A stretch of 64,000 nucleotides of DNA from Eleusine coracana subsp. coracana (lineage: Eukaryota; Streptophyta; Magnoliopsida; Poales; Poaceae), in assembly GCA_032690845.1 (NCBI GenBank), contig CM064426.1:62162631-62226630 (forward strand), given 5' to 3'. The notes below the pieces were generated by a model. The model was not told the origin of the DNA and did not search any database. It saw only the letters and a list, made by a program, of their open reading frames with translations. How positions within the stretch are numbered: position 1 is the first letter of the stretch; each line of letters begins with the position of its first letter. Positions 30,424 to 44,500 of the stretch are shown here, one piece after another. The position numbers were made by a program, and so were the translations under genes.

Positions 30424-31322
30424 TGAAAGGATCGAGTAACCGAGGGGGGGGGGGTGAATCGGGAACTTGCTATATGTACCAAATTCGCCAAATTCTAAAA
30501 TCGAACACTCAATCAACTCCTATCACAATTCTAGTGGTGATCACACTAGTAAGATAATAAACCTATGAAAGGAATAATAACCTAAGCATACTAGTGGATC
30601 ACACAAGGCAATACAACTGCTATGCAAGCTAGTAATAAAAACACACGGAAGCAAACAACAAGCTAGCAAAGGAGCCTACACATGCAATGCTACAAGATAA
30701 GGAACTAGATAAACACACAAGCATAAGTAGCACAATACATAATAGGGTGATCAATCAAGTCAAAAAAACTCCTATACATGCTAGTGATCAAGTATGAAAG
30801 CTAAGCACTACTACCAAATAAAAAAGTCTATTAATGTAAGTCTACAAGGTAGTCAACTAGAGCAAGGCAAATACACAAGCATGAATAGCACGGTATGTAA
30901 ATGCGAAAAGAAAAGCATCATAGTAAGTAAAGGGTCAAGCAATGCTCATGATTTTTTTCCGAGGTCTCGGATGGATGGCGCCTTCCCCTACTCCTCGTTG
31001 GACCACTCCCGCCGAAGTACCGGTCCCTCCCGCCACCAAGTAGAGTTCTCGCACACGAGCCCACAATCACTCCCAGAGTGAAGATACGATTGCATCACCG
31101 CTGCCACCAAGGCACAAGCTCGGCTCTCTGAAGAACTTGTCGGACTCCCCGAGCTAACACGGGTACTCACTAGAGATGCCTCTTTCACCGACGGGCTCAA
31201 ACCGGGTATAAACATGTGACGGCCTTCACAACTAATCACGATAGGTTCGATCATCGACACCTAACCGGTCTAGGTCTTACCATAGACCAAGAGTAACAAC
31301 CTAGATCACACCCTCAAGACAC
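30424..31322 (-). repeat. LTR-like block D2, truncated, copy 2
   Basis: The counterpart of 4239-5138. The poly-G tract is 11 long (30444-30454) against 12 in copy 1. Confidence 0.6.
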
Positions 31323-31348
31323 CCTAGCCCTAGATGTGCATAGATACT

Positions 31349-31834
31349 CCTTGGAGTAACTCTTAACATTCCACAAACCGACACTTGAGTAACAAAAAAA
31401 AAATTACTATGATCGAGAAAACAGGAAAAAAAACCCTTGGAGTATCTAGTTAAGTGCCCTTTCAATTTGGCGTCTAGTTTTATGAGTAGTGCTCACCTTA
31501 AACGCTTGACATGCATATTCATTGGGTAAAAGGGATTTTGACCTGGCACCGTCCTCCATGAAAATTTTAACCATAAATTTATCTTTTATGTTCCCTCTAG
31601 GCTCAGGTTCGCTTTTACACTTTTCAAGAGTAATATTGTTTCCGCGATGTGTCTGTTTTGATTATTCTCTGCAATCACTTCATTTCTGTTTGATGCACGC
31701 ACATTTCTGAAACTAGCAATGTGCTGAGATAAACTGCTACTACTTCGTTACTCCATATCACAACAGCAAAAAAGTCTGTACCGGCGGTTGGCAAAGCCCT
31801 GTAGCGGCGAGCGGGCCAACCCACCGCTACATAA
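31349..31834. repeat. Dispersed block E, copy 2
   Basis: The counterpart of 5165-5650; no differences noticed by eye. The third, diverged copy is at 62804-63290. Confidence 0.6.
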
Positions 31835-33926
31835 AAATAACTACAAATACTAGTAGTAATGTACGTGCGGCACGCACATACGAATTTTTTGAATTTGAAT
31901 TTAATTTAAAACATCGCATAGAAAAAATATATGTGATACATGAGGTATCGTCATCACGGTCTGCCCGCACAGATTGCGCCAATTATAAATAGAAAAGTTA
32001 ATTCTTTCAATATCCTATACATATTATAGTTCAATCTACCAGTGATAATTTCTGCCACTTCACATCAATACTTGTAGCCTGAAAGGTCATGAAAACATAT
32101 AACTATACCCGTATGATATTGACATTATTAAAATGCAACTTACCACATATATAAAGATAATTTTGTAATGACAATGATAATAAAAATGACACAGATGCAC
32201 GATATCAAACAAAACTTCATTGTGGTCTAAAAAATATAATAAATGACACAGTTGACCTCATAGAAACTATAATTTGAAAAGTCTTAGTTTCACGGCATGC
32301 AAAGCAATAACAAAGCCAGATTAGTTTGACAAAATAAGCAAACAGTAAATTGAGAAAAAACATATACTTCTTTCAAGAGTCTACAACTGTGAATTATCAT
32401 TATTGCAACATAATATGTAACATGCCATAATAACTCCCTCTAAAAAAGCGGCTTCAACAAATGATATTGCAGTTAATAAAATTATAGCTGCATAAAAATA
32501 TTTTGAAAATTATTTTTTTTGTTCATTATTTGCTCATGAAAGGAATACATGAGCCAAAATCATATCATTAGTTTCAAATCATCGAGGAAAATGATGCATA
32601 CAGTCCCCTTCCTTCATCACTTGTTATGCCAAAACAAACGATATGTTAGCGCTGAATTCATGTGTCCACCTAGCATCTGAACCCAATACAAAATCACATA
32701 TAATTTACAATTATCAACATGGCTGGTAAAAATATCATGTTTTGTCTTTAAATAATGATTGAAAATGGGTCACTTACCTTGAGCAAGCTCAACCATTTAA
32801 AGAAGGCATGGCAACACCTCAGGGTTCAACCACAAAAATTTAAAGGATACTTTTGCATAAACAAACCATTGATTCATCTAGCAAAGACTGGTCAACTATA
32901 TACAAAATTAAGATTTAAAAAATAAATAATATGATATTAAGTAGTCACATAGTGCCAAATTTGGCACCATGGAAGAACTATGAGAGTCTGCTCATTGCAA
33001 CAACATCAACACAACGAGGGTGCCATATGACCGATCTATGACGCAAACATGATATTTGTTTGTCTTCAAATATCCTGTTTGTCTTCCTCATGCTTTTTAT
33101 AAAATTAAATACTTAGGTAGTACCAGACTTAAATATAGCTTAACTTGTCTGAATGTCAAAAAAAATATTCGGAAGGAGTATTCTCAGAACGCAAAAGGTT
33201 CACTTTGGCCTACAGTCCCTTCAGTATCCAGGGTAAACCAATAGGATGGGTCAGGCCGCATATGCCATGGCATCGTCTAGCATAGCTTGGATTGGCTTGG
33301 CCCATATATTTTTATTGTTTACCAAACTGCCAAAGGGTTGAGACCTCAACAACCTAGGACCTGCGTGGCCGACAACTGCTTGCAACTCTTGCGAGACGAT
33401 CGTGATCACGACGACTTGTGAGGACTGATCCTGTGAAGCATCACGTCATCACCGCATCCCGTGGCTGCACGTGGAACTGAGGCCGAGGCCATCACGGATT
33501 CACAATTGTGAGGGTGACTGTGCAAGCATGACCTTCTGTCATCCTGCATCGTTTGCCTGTAGCCTGCATTATGTTGTGTGTTGCACTCGAGAGTGGCTTA
33601 AAGTAGTTCCAACTTCAAAGGTATGTAAAATTGGAATCCAGCAAACCATAGGATTAGTAATATAAATAGATTTATTGTTAGATCTACAATTCTTGTACTT
33701 AATTGTTGAATTTAAGACTGGATATGTTATTTTTCTTTCTTGTCTATCAAATTGATTTTTTCCACAAAAAAATTGAAATTTTTTACCATATATAATACTA
33801 ATTATACCAAATCTTTCTGACACAATATCCTCTTCAACATGTCCAGTCTTGATGTTCATGAAACAAAAACAATCAACATAAATAACAAATTAGAAGTGAC
33901 AGGAAACACTATGAAAACATTGAGTA
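31835..33926. other. AT-rich stretch without recognised genes, copy 2
   Basis: The counterpart of 5651-7742. It includes the Stowaway-like fragment at 33106-33180. Nothing else was recognised. Confidence 0.6.
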
Positions 33927-34396
33927 TTACAGTACATGCACTTCTTCCATACAATATGGTATTGCTAAATGTTCCTTTTTGCGCTTCGGATTGGTAGGAC
34001 TGAAATTATGATCCATGTTTTGGTTCCCTGCATTTGAATTTGGTTGCCAATCATCATTCGTGTGAAACCAACTTTCATCTCCAACATCATCATCGTATGG
34101 AACGGGTTCATATATGTTTGGATAGCTACTATTAATTTTCGTGGATGTAGTCATATTAAGTGGATTTCTATCACGAGACAATTGACATGAATGTAAAAAA
34201 ATGAAGGTTAGGAAACAAATATGTAAATATTGTATTCCTTAAGATATAAACATATTAAAATAGAATAAAATTGGTAATTCGCACCAATAGTAAAAAAGAG
34301 AGTATGTTGTTGACAGAAGATAGATGTCGTACACTCACAAGTTGAGCACCAGATGTTGCCACCGGCGTTTGTGTGTAATCTAAAGCTCCCATTATC
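33927..34396 (-). other. Possible two-exon gene remnant, copy 2
   Basis: The counterpart of 7743-8212. I saw no difference in its open segments. The family is unknown and a functional gene is not supported. Confidence 0.25.
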
Positions 34397-34824
34397 ACAG
34401 ATTATCGCACATATAGTTTTTTAACACAGTCACAATTGTAGATTTTTAACATAGTCAAAAATAGCAAAATAAAATACTACCTTGACGTAGTACTTCAGTT
34501 CCTTCAAATTGTATCTGTACAGCTAACATCACTGCTTCCCTTCTCCACTTCCGGTACTCTTACTGGTACTTATTTCTTTTGGCCCTCTTTTAGTGTAACT
34601 GCAACATGTAGATTCTGATTATATCGTATTGTACATGTGGTTGTAATAAACTAATTACAAAACAAAGTATAGGTTATGTACCTCAAGGATTTTTAGATCA
34701 ATGTGAATCCAAAGTGAATTTGTCCACAAATGCGTTATATGACAACTAACTATTTCCCCACCTATCGGGGCTGGTTATTGTGAATAATCTTCTATTGTCA
34801 TTGACATAGCCTTATTCTTAGCTA

Positions 34825-34946
34825 CCATGCGCCATGCATGCATCGAGGAAGTGGTCCTTCCTGAACTGTATCTGGTGGAAGTAGTTGGCGGCGTTGCCTC
34901 GCGGTGCCAGCGTCATGAGCACCCCTGGCTCTGGCTCAGCCATCCA
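34825..34946 (-). pseudogene. BRX domain fragment, left arm, copy 2
   Basis: Same reading as 8641-8762: the W-x-x-x-P-E-P-G-V start and the Q-F-R-K-D-H-F motif, then loss of similarity and a stop. It is a fragment only. Confidence 0.6.
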
Positions 34947-35623
34947 GTCCCTGTCACCGCTCTCTATCAATACAAATCTCAATATTAACTTTCATAATGG
35001 GGGTTCAGAGACACTAATTTTTTGATTTAGTTGATGTATGGTCACTACTTACATGTCAATTTTTGAATGGGCGTGTTTAAGATTTTAAGACTGTGATAAT
35101 CTTAGATGCATGGGGGGGGGGGGGGGGGGGGGGGGGATGTCTCACATGTGGGATGCGGCGCTCTTCTCCCTTAGACTGATATTGATGGCGGGATTGACTG
35201 CTTTCCCTTCCTATGCATTAAAAGATTATCCCCCATGATACTGCATTACAATCAGGCATCAACAAGTCAACCATTCAATAAGAAAAATCATCAAATAGCT
35301 AGGAGGGAGAAGAGCGCCACATCCCACATGTGAGACCCCCCCCCCCCCTGCATCTAAGATTATCACAGTCTCAAAATTTTAAACACGCCCATTCAAAAAT
35401 TGACATGTAAGTAGCGACCATACATCAACTAAATCAAAAAATTAGAGTCTCTGAACCGCCATTATGAAAGTTAAGATTGAGATTTGTATTGACGGAGAGC
35501 GGCGATAGGACTGGATGGCTGAGCTAGAGCCAGGGGTGCTCATGACGCTGGCACTGCGAGGCAACGCAGCCAACTACTTCCACCAGATACAGTTCAGGAA
35601 AAACCACTTCCTCGATGCATGCA
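34835..35623. repeat. Long inverted repeat carrying a BRX gene fragment, copy 2
   Basis: The counterpart of 8651-9450. The left arm G tract is again 25 long (35112-35136), but the right arm C tract is 13 (35336-35348) instead of 24. The arms, loop and the broken BRX exon are otherwise the same as in copy 1. Confidence 0.9.
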
Positions 35624-35683
35624 CGACGAGTGGTAGGCACACAACTACAACCAGATCATCGAGCTCTATAGCCTCGTTGTTAT
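35511..35683 (+). pseudogene. BRX domain fragment, right arm and beyond, copy 2
   Basis: Same broken fragment as 9338-9510, with the missing G before D-W-M-A-E, the frame change and the in-frame TAG at the second Trp of the W-W motif. The lesions therefore predate the duplication. Confidence 0.6.
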
Positions 35684-35863
35684 GGAATGAAATTCTTCTT
35701 TGTAAAACCATTCGACTGGTCATGGTGAGAAACTTGATTATGGAATGTTTTTTTAAACTATTTGACTGGTTATTATGGAATGAAATCAATCACCTTGATT
35801 GTGAGATCATTTGTTTTTTGAAAACCATTCGGCTAGTTAATGGAGAGAAATTAATATGCATCA
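35683..35863 (+). repeat. Degenerate tandem repeat, copy 2
   Basis: The counterpart of 9510-9690; three units around TTATGGAATGAAAT and CCATTCGACTGGT. Confidence 0.5.
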
Positions 35864-35892
35864 TGTCATGTTGGCGCTATTGAATGAGTTAA

Positions 35893-37922
35893 GAGAGGAA
35901 CTAATTGTGTGATTTAAAAGGTCACTCTGGGTATATGTGGAGACAAGATGTAGCTAAACCATTTATTAGCTCTGGGGTGACGAATAGCCGAAATATACAT
36001 TGTCACACGATGCTAGCAGAGTAAAGCATCAAAAACTTTAATTGCACATCTCTGCTACTTATGCACACACTATATTTGTATTGAACACATTTCGTGCATC
36101 TATCAATCCTTATCAATTATCAAGCATTTAACTGCAAAGCGCAAACAAATGTTTTGTATAGTCAATTAAATAAATAAATGTTTACTCATAAAAAATCAGA
36201 TAGGGAAAACAACGAGGCTGTCAGCAAATATAATACACGGAAGAACTTCCACTAATCACTATCCCAAACATATCAATTAAGGGCATGGAAAAATCCGATA
36301 TAAACCAGTAACAATTTATGACAATGTGCAACCTTGCAGCACAAAAAGGCTTAAGACTACTGTTCCTTCATGCACAAGAACAAAATTATTAAAAATATAT
36401 AGTCCAACTCTCCAAGCGAGCATCAAAATTTTTGAATTATCTCCTCACCCTTTGTTATCTTTCCTAAGATCTATCACTACACACACAGGAAACAAATAAA
36501 GCATCAAGGACCAGGCATATGTACATACCTAAAATTTGCAAGTAAAGGAAAGAAAATTGAAGGTCAACATATAAAAGTAGTTGGAAGTCCTTACCTTCCA
36601 ATGTGGTAGATAAACTTCTCACACTAAACTCAAAATGACACTTGACTCTCTCTTTATATGGTAGAATAATTAGATTTAATTTACATTCCTGCAAAATAAA
36701 TCCTCATCAACCTTGGAAGAATGAATCTAGCATAAAAGTTCAATATCAACTCTAGAAGGTCTAGAAGGAGAAAAGGCTATTTAATATATAACTTTTAAGC
36801 ACACTATTTTTGGTTGTTTCAAAATAATTCAATCAAAAATGTTCAGTGATGTCAAAAACAATATGCTAAATACAATAGTGATTAACAACAACATCATTAA
36901 TAAACTTAAAATAGTCATTTTTTATTCGGTGTTCAGTAAAATATACCATCAGTAAATTGACATCAATCACTACTGAAGAGAAAAACGTGCACCAAAAATA
37001 GAATAATGTCCCTAGTAAAGTAATCCAACTGAAACTAGTCATACCTAGAAATTTGAAAATAATTGTGATGTCAAAAATCAAACTGGGGCAATATTCAAAG
37101 TTCAGATAGAAAATCAGATAGGAGAGGTTGCTCATTGATGGCATACCTCCTAGGCAACATGAAATGGAGTGATCTTCATCCTTATGCTATATCTGGCTGC
37201 ATCAATACGCCGGGAAAAATATTAACTGCATGAAGAGAAAATGGCAAACATCATTTATTATTTGGTGTTCCTAACCTATGAGGTAACTAATAGAGAAGCA
37301 AATCTGCGAGCCTACTGAGAAAAGCATTATAAAAAACAATTAGCTGACCTCTCAAATTTTACCAATACATGGTCCTGCAAACATGATGCATCCCGGACCA
37401 ATGACCAGTCACCCTTCAATTAAATACAACATATAGAAAAATGGATAACAAATGATACATTAAAACGGAGTGCACAACTGATAATTTGTTCATTTATGCA
37501 TCAGACCATTTGCTCACTTTGAAATGCCAACATACTTATTAGGAGCACAACACTACAAATGCTAGCGGTAGTGTTGTTGTTCAAGCTCTGCACAGGCAGT
37601 TCGAACTAGAAAAATCAGGCAAACTGACTTGTAGCTAACAAGAGGAAGCTTTATTCATCCACCACTAATAATCAGAAGCGCTTTAACACATGATAACGAC
37701 TTCCTAATACTAATCAATACACCTCCTAGGCCTTGATTCAAATCAAAATCAAACCATATTATTACAAAACCTCGTCCCAATATACCACTATGAGGAGAGG
37801 AGAGACAACAGTGAGCACAAGGGACATTGAGTGAGCATGAGTAACAGTGAGCACAACTCAGTGAGCACATTGATCATAGGGACAGAAGGAGGGGGAAAGG
37901 GAGAAGGGAACAGGCGCACCTG
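35893..37922. other. AT-rich stretch, no supported gene, copy 2
   Basis: The counterpart of 9720-11749. It has the same weak minus-strand exon-like segments, the clearest at about 36597-36690. No family was recognised. Confidence 0.4.
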
Positions 37923-38333
37923 GTGGAGCTCGTTGAAGGCCGAGATAGAGGAGGGAGCCCACGCTCGGGGAGCCAAAGAGGAGGAGCACGAGGTGGCACT
38001 CGAGGAGGCGTCGGGGAGCTCGCGCGATGGTCATCGAGGCCAAGACAGAGGAGGGGGCCCCGCATGATGGCCATTGACGAGGGGAGGTGGCAGACGAAGG
38101 GCCGAGGAGGCAGGGGCGCAGTCGGGAGAGGAGGCGGCAGAGCTCGGGTAGTAGTCGTCGAGGCAGAGACAGAAAGAGGGTGGCCCGCACTATGGCCGTC
38201 GACGAGGGGAGGAGGCGGACGGAGGGCCGAGGAGACGGGGGCGTGGTTAGGAGAGGAGGTGGCGCTCGGTGCTTGGGCAGCATGACGGCGTTGTTCTTCT
38301 CCATCGTGGTTAGGGTTTGTGCCCCACCGCACC
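37923..38333. repeat. GC-rich degenerate tandem repeat, copy 2
   Basis: The counterpart of 11750-12160 with one visible change (CCCTGCATG to CCCCGCATG near 38062). The overlapping ORFs on both strands are not supported as genes. Confidence 0.55.
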
Positions 38334-38342
38334 CGTGCCTAT

Positions 38343-38950
38343 TGTTGGCATTGAAATTTGACCGATCCTAGTGGTTAGCCACGTGGAGTCAGAATTGGCC
38401 AAAGTGGGCCCATTAGGCTTGTTTGTCTTTGATTATTTTTTAGTTTAGATTTAGTTTAGAATAAATCAAGTCAATTTGTTTGAGAGTCTTGACCGAATCA
38501 GGTCAGAACCACTTGCATGGGGCTATAAATATGTAATAAGATCTGCACAAAAACAAGAACACTTTCGTTCAATACAATTCGGCGCATCGCCAAACTTTTT
38601 CTCAACAACATCCTCATCTCATGTGGGCTGCATTGGCTCTGATCTCAGCGAGAGACTTGGATTAGTCACCCTCGGTAATTTCATCGACTTCAGCTAGTAT
38701 TTATCATTAAGTTGATATTTGAGTTGTTATCTTTGAAATTACTAGTTATCCGGTAATTAGATCTTAATTTGGTTTGTATCATCAACTCAGATTGCATTAC
38801 TATCTCAGTTAGGTCTGATCTTCTATGATTTCTATGGCTTCTATAGGCCGAGTTTCAGATCTATTATTCGAGTCACTCGATCGATTATATCTATAATTAG
38901 ATTAAACCTAGCTCTATTTGCCATGTTTGAACACTCTCTCGATTAAGTTC
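38343..38950 (+). mobile_element. Left part of the 5' LTR of element B, copy 2
   Basis: This is continued at 50603-51302 after the insertion of element A. AGTTC at 38946-38950 is repeated at 50603-50607. Joined, the LTR is about 1.3 kb, the same size as the 1270-bp solo LTR. Confidence 0.92.
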
Positions 38951-39354
38951 TGTGGGATACTTGCTTTATGGGTATCCTCATACAAGGCTAAGTCGGTGGC
39001 CGACCGGGTACTTCATCAACAAGGAAGCCGACCGACTCGGCTTGGAGTGCAAGACAAGAAAGATTAGACTTGCTATATAGAATCCTTGTAGAGTATGACT
39101 AGGACTCTACTTGTACCCCCCTGCCGACCGGATGTATAAGGCGGCAGGGTACCCCCCATCGAGGGGAGAGGCAATTAGACACAACTAGAGACATAACATC
39201 TCGTGACAATCAATACAATACAGAATATAGGACGTAGGGTTTTTACTCTTATTGAGAGGGCCCAAACTTGTATAATTTGGAGTGTTGTGTAACCATCGTA
39301 GTTCTTGGTCTCGACGTAGTTCTATATATTTACTGCCGGTCTTGAGCATCGACA
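38951..39354 (+). repeat. 5' LTR of element A, copy 2
   Basis: Counterpart of 12778-13181, with two visible differences (GTATCCGCATA to GTATCCTCATA, and GGATATATAA to GGATGTATAA in the TATA-like region). PBS-like TGGCGCGCCAGGTAGGGG follows at 39357-39374. Confidence 0.93.
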
Positions 39355-39405
39355 GTTGGCGCGCCAGGTAGGGGACAAGGCTCGCTGGGATTCTCCGTCG
39401 ACTAC

Positions 39406-41531
39406 GATGGCCAAACTTCCCTTCATCCAATACTCGCCGAACTTCAAGATTTCTTTTGGATTGCTCGACTTCACGGTCGGTGACAATGGAGTCCTAGGTC
39501 TGAACGACTACAGATCAGACTCGGCCGCAGCCAGTCCCATGGCGTGATCACCGAGTCCGTCTGACATTATCCGTGCATTGATCCCACTCGGATCCGAGTA
39601 GGAGGACTCTTCCTTCGGATATGACTCGATGTCAGATCGGTCTTTTGATGAGGATACGGTCGGATCGACCTACTCGTATCCCCATACAGTCAACATGGTG
39701 GATATAGTAGATCCTCCTGCTGGAAACCAGGATGAGGATCCAGATGCCAAAGAAGAAGGGAATCCAGCCGGTGGTCTCCAAAACCAGCCGACCGAAGGAG
39801 GCCAACAGGATGATAACCCGCCAGCTGATGAATTATTGGTCGGTCACCGCCGTCGACCAAGAGGGTCGCGCGGATCGCGTAACGCACGCCGACTAGATCT
39901 TGGCCCTGAACTTGAAGTGGATGGTGTTAAGGTCTACCACACCCCACAGAACAACATCACCGGGGCCAAGACATTGCTTGACACTTTAATGGTTGATGCC
40001 CACTATCAAACATCTGCTATGCAGAAGGCAGTGGCTATGCTCAAGGCCGCAGCAGCACAAGATGCTGCAAAGTCTCAGTCGGTCGCAAGTTCCAGCCATG
40101 TATCTCCTCAGGGTCGACAAAGGCGTGAAGACCTGAGAAATTCTCTCAGCCTCTATGATGGATGAGACACCATCAACTCTCACCACGAGGAAGAACGGCG
40201 TCATCGAAGGATGGATGCCCGTCGGAAAGACCGATAGGACGACCGACGAGAAGACCGACGGGACAACCAACGGGATGATCGTCAGAATCCTCCTCTAAGA
40301 GATAACCGTGACGACCGACGTCGACATGACGATCGGGATCGACGTGATAATGATGGCAATCGACGACGTCATCATGATGAGGATGTCGGCCCACGCCACC
40401 GTCGTAGCCCAACTACGTCCCCAAACCGGCAAAGGCGGTCACCAACGCTGACTGACAATGAGATTGATGGCATCAAGGCTTACGTCCCTTGGCTTCGCAT
40501 TGCTTGATGGCTGAAAGGATTTAAGCTGGTTCCCATCGAAAAATATGATGGACAAACCAACCCCCAAGAGTGGCTACAACTCTATAGCACGGCGATCCGG
40601 TCGGCTAGAGGTGATTCCTACGTAATGGCTAATTACCTTCCGGTCTGCTTAGATCCTGCCGTTCGGATATGGCTCACATCTCTACCTGAGGAGAGTCACA
40701 TCTTGGGGAGACCTCAACAGGAAACTCATAGAAAGTTTCCAAGAAACTTGCAACCGACCAGGCAACCACTTCAACCTCACTCGAATCAAGCAAAAAGGAA
40801 ACGAGCCTCTTCGCGATTACATCAAGCGGTTTTGCGCTAAGAAGACTGAGATCCCCAATGTCCCCAATCAGCAGATCATTACTGCTTTCCTAGGTGGAAT
40901 TCGCAATGATGATCTGGTCCGGGAAATTGGTTGGAGGAACCATGATCTCAAGCTCACCGCTTAAGAGTGCTTCAAGATTGCTGATAAGTATGCATCAGGA
41001 GTGTCTGCACTTGATGATATCCGAGGAAAGGGCAAGGAGAAGCGGTCGGACAAGCCTGAGTCCTCCAAGAAGGACAAGAAGAGAAAACCTGACAATGCTG
41101 TCAACACAGTGGACCGGTTTTGGAAGAATCCTCGGACGAACCAGTCGTCTACTGATGAGTTGTTGAGTGGCATTTGCCCTTGGCGCCCCAAGAGAAACCA
41201 CAAAGCAAAGGATTGCTATTATCTGAAGGGTTTTGAAACAACTGCGCTCAAGGTGGCCAAAGATCCCCCGAGGCGCAACAACAGCAACAAAGATAAGCCT
41301 AAGGATGATGATGACAAGGATGATTCAGGAGAGTTCCGGGAGCCCCGCAAAGAAGTAAACTTCATCTTTGGAGGCCCGGATGCCTATAGATCCAAGCGCA
41401 AGCAAAAGTTAGAGCTTCGAGAGATTAACTCGGTGGAGCCAGCTACGCCTCAGTACACGAGGTGGTCTAAGATGCCAATCACCTTTGATCGGTCGGACCA
41501 TCCTAAACATCTACCAAAACCAGGTCGGTAA
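39406..41531 (+). pseudogene. Element A gag region, copy 2
   Basis: Same structure as 13233-15358, with copy-specific changes. CAA at 39803 is intact (TAA in copy 1), so the ORF 39629-40165 stays open for 178 codons. However, CGA became TGA at 40505 and CAA became TAA at 40962 inside the gag domain. The zinc-knuckle-like motif lies at about 41174-41215. Non-functional. Confidence 0.75.
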
Positions 41532-44500
41532 CCATTGGTGCTTGCTGCGACTATGAAGGAGGTGAAGTTTAACAGAGTACTCATCGATGGAGGAAGCAGT
41601 TTGGACTTAATCTTCACCAGGACTCCTCAAGAGCTCGGTCTATCAATCAATGACCTCCAACCGAGTTCTTCACCCTTTTATGGGATTGTACCTGGTAAGA
41701 CTTCAGTCTCAATTGGACAAATCACTCTGCCAGTCACCTTTGGCATCCATGATAATTTTAGGATAGAGCGTATCCTCTTCTAGGTGGCAGACTTTGAGTC
41801 AGCATACCATGCTATCATCGGTCGACCGGCGATGGCCAGGTTTATGGCTGTTCCACACTATCCGTATCTCACCCTCAAGATGCCAGGCCCGAACGGAATA
41901 ATCTCCCTCCACTCTGATCTTCGGAATTCTTTTGATTGTGATATGCAGAGTTGTGAGATGGCTACCAAACAGTTGATGCTGTCATACCAAAAGGAGATCC
42001 AGAAGGCAGTCGGTATAGAGGAGCAGACTGGAATGGAGGTTCCGACAAAGAAACCTACCAAGGACAAGATCCAGACCGATGACATCCAAACCAAGGAGAT
42101 TTCGCTCGATCCTGAGGACCCCGATAAGGTGACTTATGCTGGGGTCAACCTTGATGAAAAATAGGAACTCGCGCTCTCTCTTTTCCTCCAGGAAAATAGG
42201 GATATCTTTGCATGGAAACCATCTGACATACCGAGAGTTTCTAGGGAAAAAATTGAGCACATGTTAAGGGTACCTCTAGGGGCGACCCCTATTTGCCAAA
42301 GGCTTAGAAGATTTGCGCAAGTCCGCAAGGATGCTATGAAGAAGGAGATAGTTAGATTGTTAGAAGCTAAGTTTATAAAGGAGGTGTATCATCCCGACTG
42401 GTTAGCAAATCTAGTCCTTGTACCTAAAAAGAATAAAGAGTAGAGGATGTGTGTTGATTATACCGATCTCAACAAGGTCTGCCCAAAAGACCCCTTCGCT
42501 CTTCCTCGTATTGATCAGATTGTAGATTCGACAACCGGGTGTGAGCTTTTAAGCTTTCTAGATGCCTATTCAGGCTATCACCAGATCCCACTGAGAGTCG
42601 AAGATCAGATCAAGACTTCCTTTATAACACCCTTCGGCGCCTATTGCTATATCACTATGTCGTTCGGTCTGAAAAATGCTGGCATGACTTACCAACAAGG
42701 TATTCAATGCTGCCTTGCCACACAGATCGGTCGGAACACTGAAGCGTATGTTGACGACATCATTGTCAAGACTCGGAAAGTCGAAGAACTTCTCTCTGAC
42801 CTGGCAGAAACCTTTGACAATCTGAGACATTATTCAATGAAGCTGAATCCTAAAAAGTGTGTTTTTGGGGTTCCATCGAGAAAGTTACTCGGTTACATCA
42901 TTTCAAACTGAGGTATAGAGGCTAACCCAGATAAAATCGAGGCAATCCTTGATATGAAGCCGCCTAATTCTCAAAGGGATGTTCAGAAGCTGACCGGATG
43001 CATGGCATCCTTGAGTCGCTTTATTTCCCGATTGGGGGTTAGAGGATTACCACTCTTCCGATTGCTTAAAAAGTAGGACGACTTTGTTTGGTTTGAGGAA
43101 GCGCAGTCGGCATTGGACGAATTAAAGATTTATCTCAGCAGTATTCTAGTGTTGGTGCCTCTGGAGCCAGGAGAAAAACTTCAGCTTTACATCTCGGCCA
43201 CAACCTAGGTTGTGAGTACTATTTTGACAGTCGACCGAGAAGAAGAGGGACATGTGCAAAAAATACAGCATCCAGTCTACTTTGTGAGCGAGGTTCTTAG
43301 CGCCTCTAAGACAAGGTGCCAACAGATCTTGAAGTTGTTATATGCATTATTAATCACCTCGAGGAAGTTGAAGCACTATTTCTAATCTCATCCAATTGAA
43401 GTTCAAACTTCTTTTGCACTCGGGACGAGAAGCTGAAGGAAAAATAGCCATGTGGGCAGTCGAACTTGGTCAGTATACTATTACGTTCGCACCTCGGTCG
43501 GCTATAAAGGGACAAGTGTTAGCTGAATTCGTTGCCGAGTGGACAGAGATTCAAAATCCTCCTGCTGCCCAAGATATCGAGTACTGGAAAATGAACTTTG
43601 ATGGTTCCCTTCAATTACAAGGGGCAGGTGTGGGAGTTGTATTTATCTTGCCTACTGGAGAAAGGCTTCGATACGTCTTTCAAATTATGTTTTGCGCGTC
43701 TAATAATGCTGCAGAATATGAAGCTCTCCTACACGGTCTGCACATTGCTGTGTCACTTGGCATTAAGCGCATCAACATATTTGGTGATTCAACCTTGGTC
43801 ATTAATTAGGTCACCAAGGATTGGAATTGTGTAGATGATAACATGAGTGCTTATTGCCAAGTGCGAAAACTCGAAGACATGTTTGATGGATTGAAGTTCA
43901 CATATGTTCTCCGAGATAATAACCAGGCGGCTGATGAGTTAGCCAAGATAGGATCATCTCAGTCTACAGTACCGCCGGGTGTTTTCCTACATGTTCTGGA
44001 TTCCCCAATAATTTCTCCCCGGTCGAACATGTTGATGAATATTATTGCTGATCTTGTTGACGATGACGTCTCCAAGACTGACTGGCGCGACCCACTCATT
44101 CAGTATTTGGATAAGGGAACGCTGCACTAGGATCCTGATGAGCAGCAAAGGTTGGAGATCCGATCTCGAGGATACTTGTTGGTGGGGGACCAACTTTACA
44201 AAATGGGTGGTTCCAACATTTTGATGCGATGCATCTCAATTCCTGAAGGCCAGAAGTTGGTAGAAGAGATTCATTCGGGAATATGCGGCAATCATGCAGC
44301 TTCCAGGACTTTGGTCGGCAAAGCTTTTTGGCAAGGGTTTTATTGGCCCACGACGGTTGAAGATGCACACCAAGTTGTTCGGAAGTGTGAGGGTTGTCAA
44401 TTCTTCGCTCAACAAACACATATGCCTTCACAGCAACTTCACATGATACCATTGACTTGGCCTTTTGCTGTTTGGGGGCTTGATATTGTTGGTCCTTTCA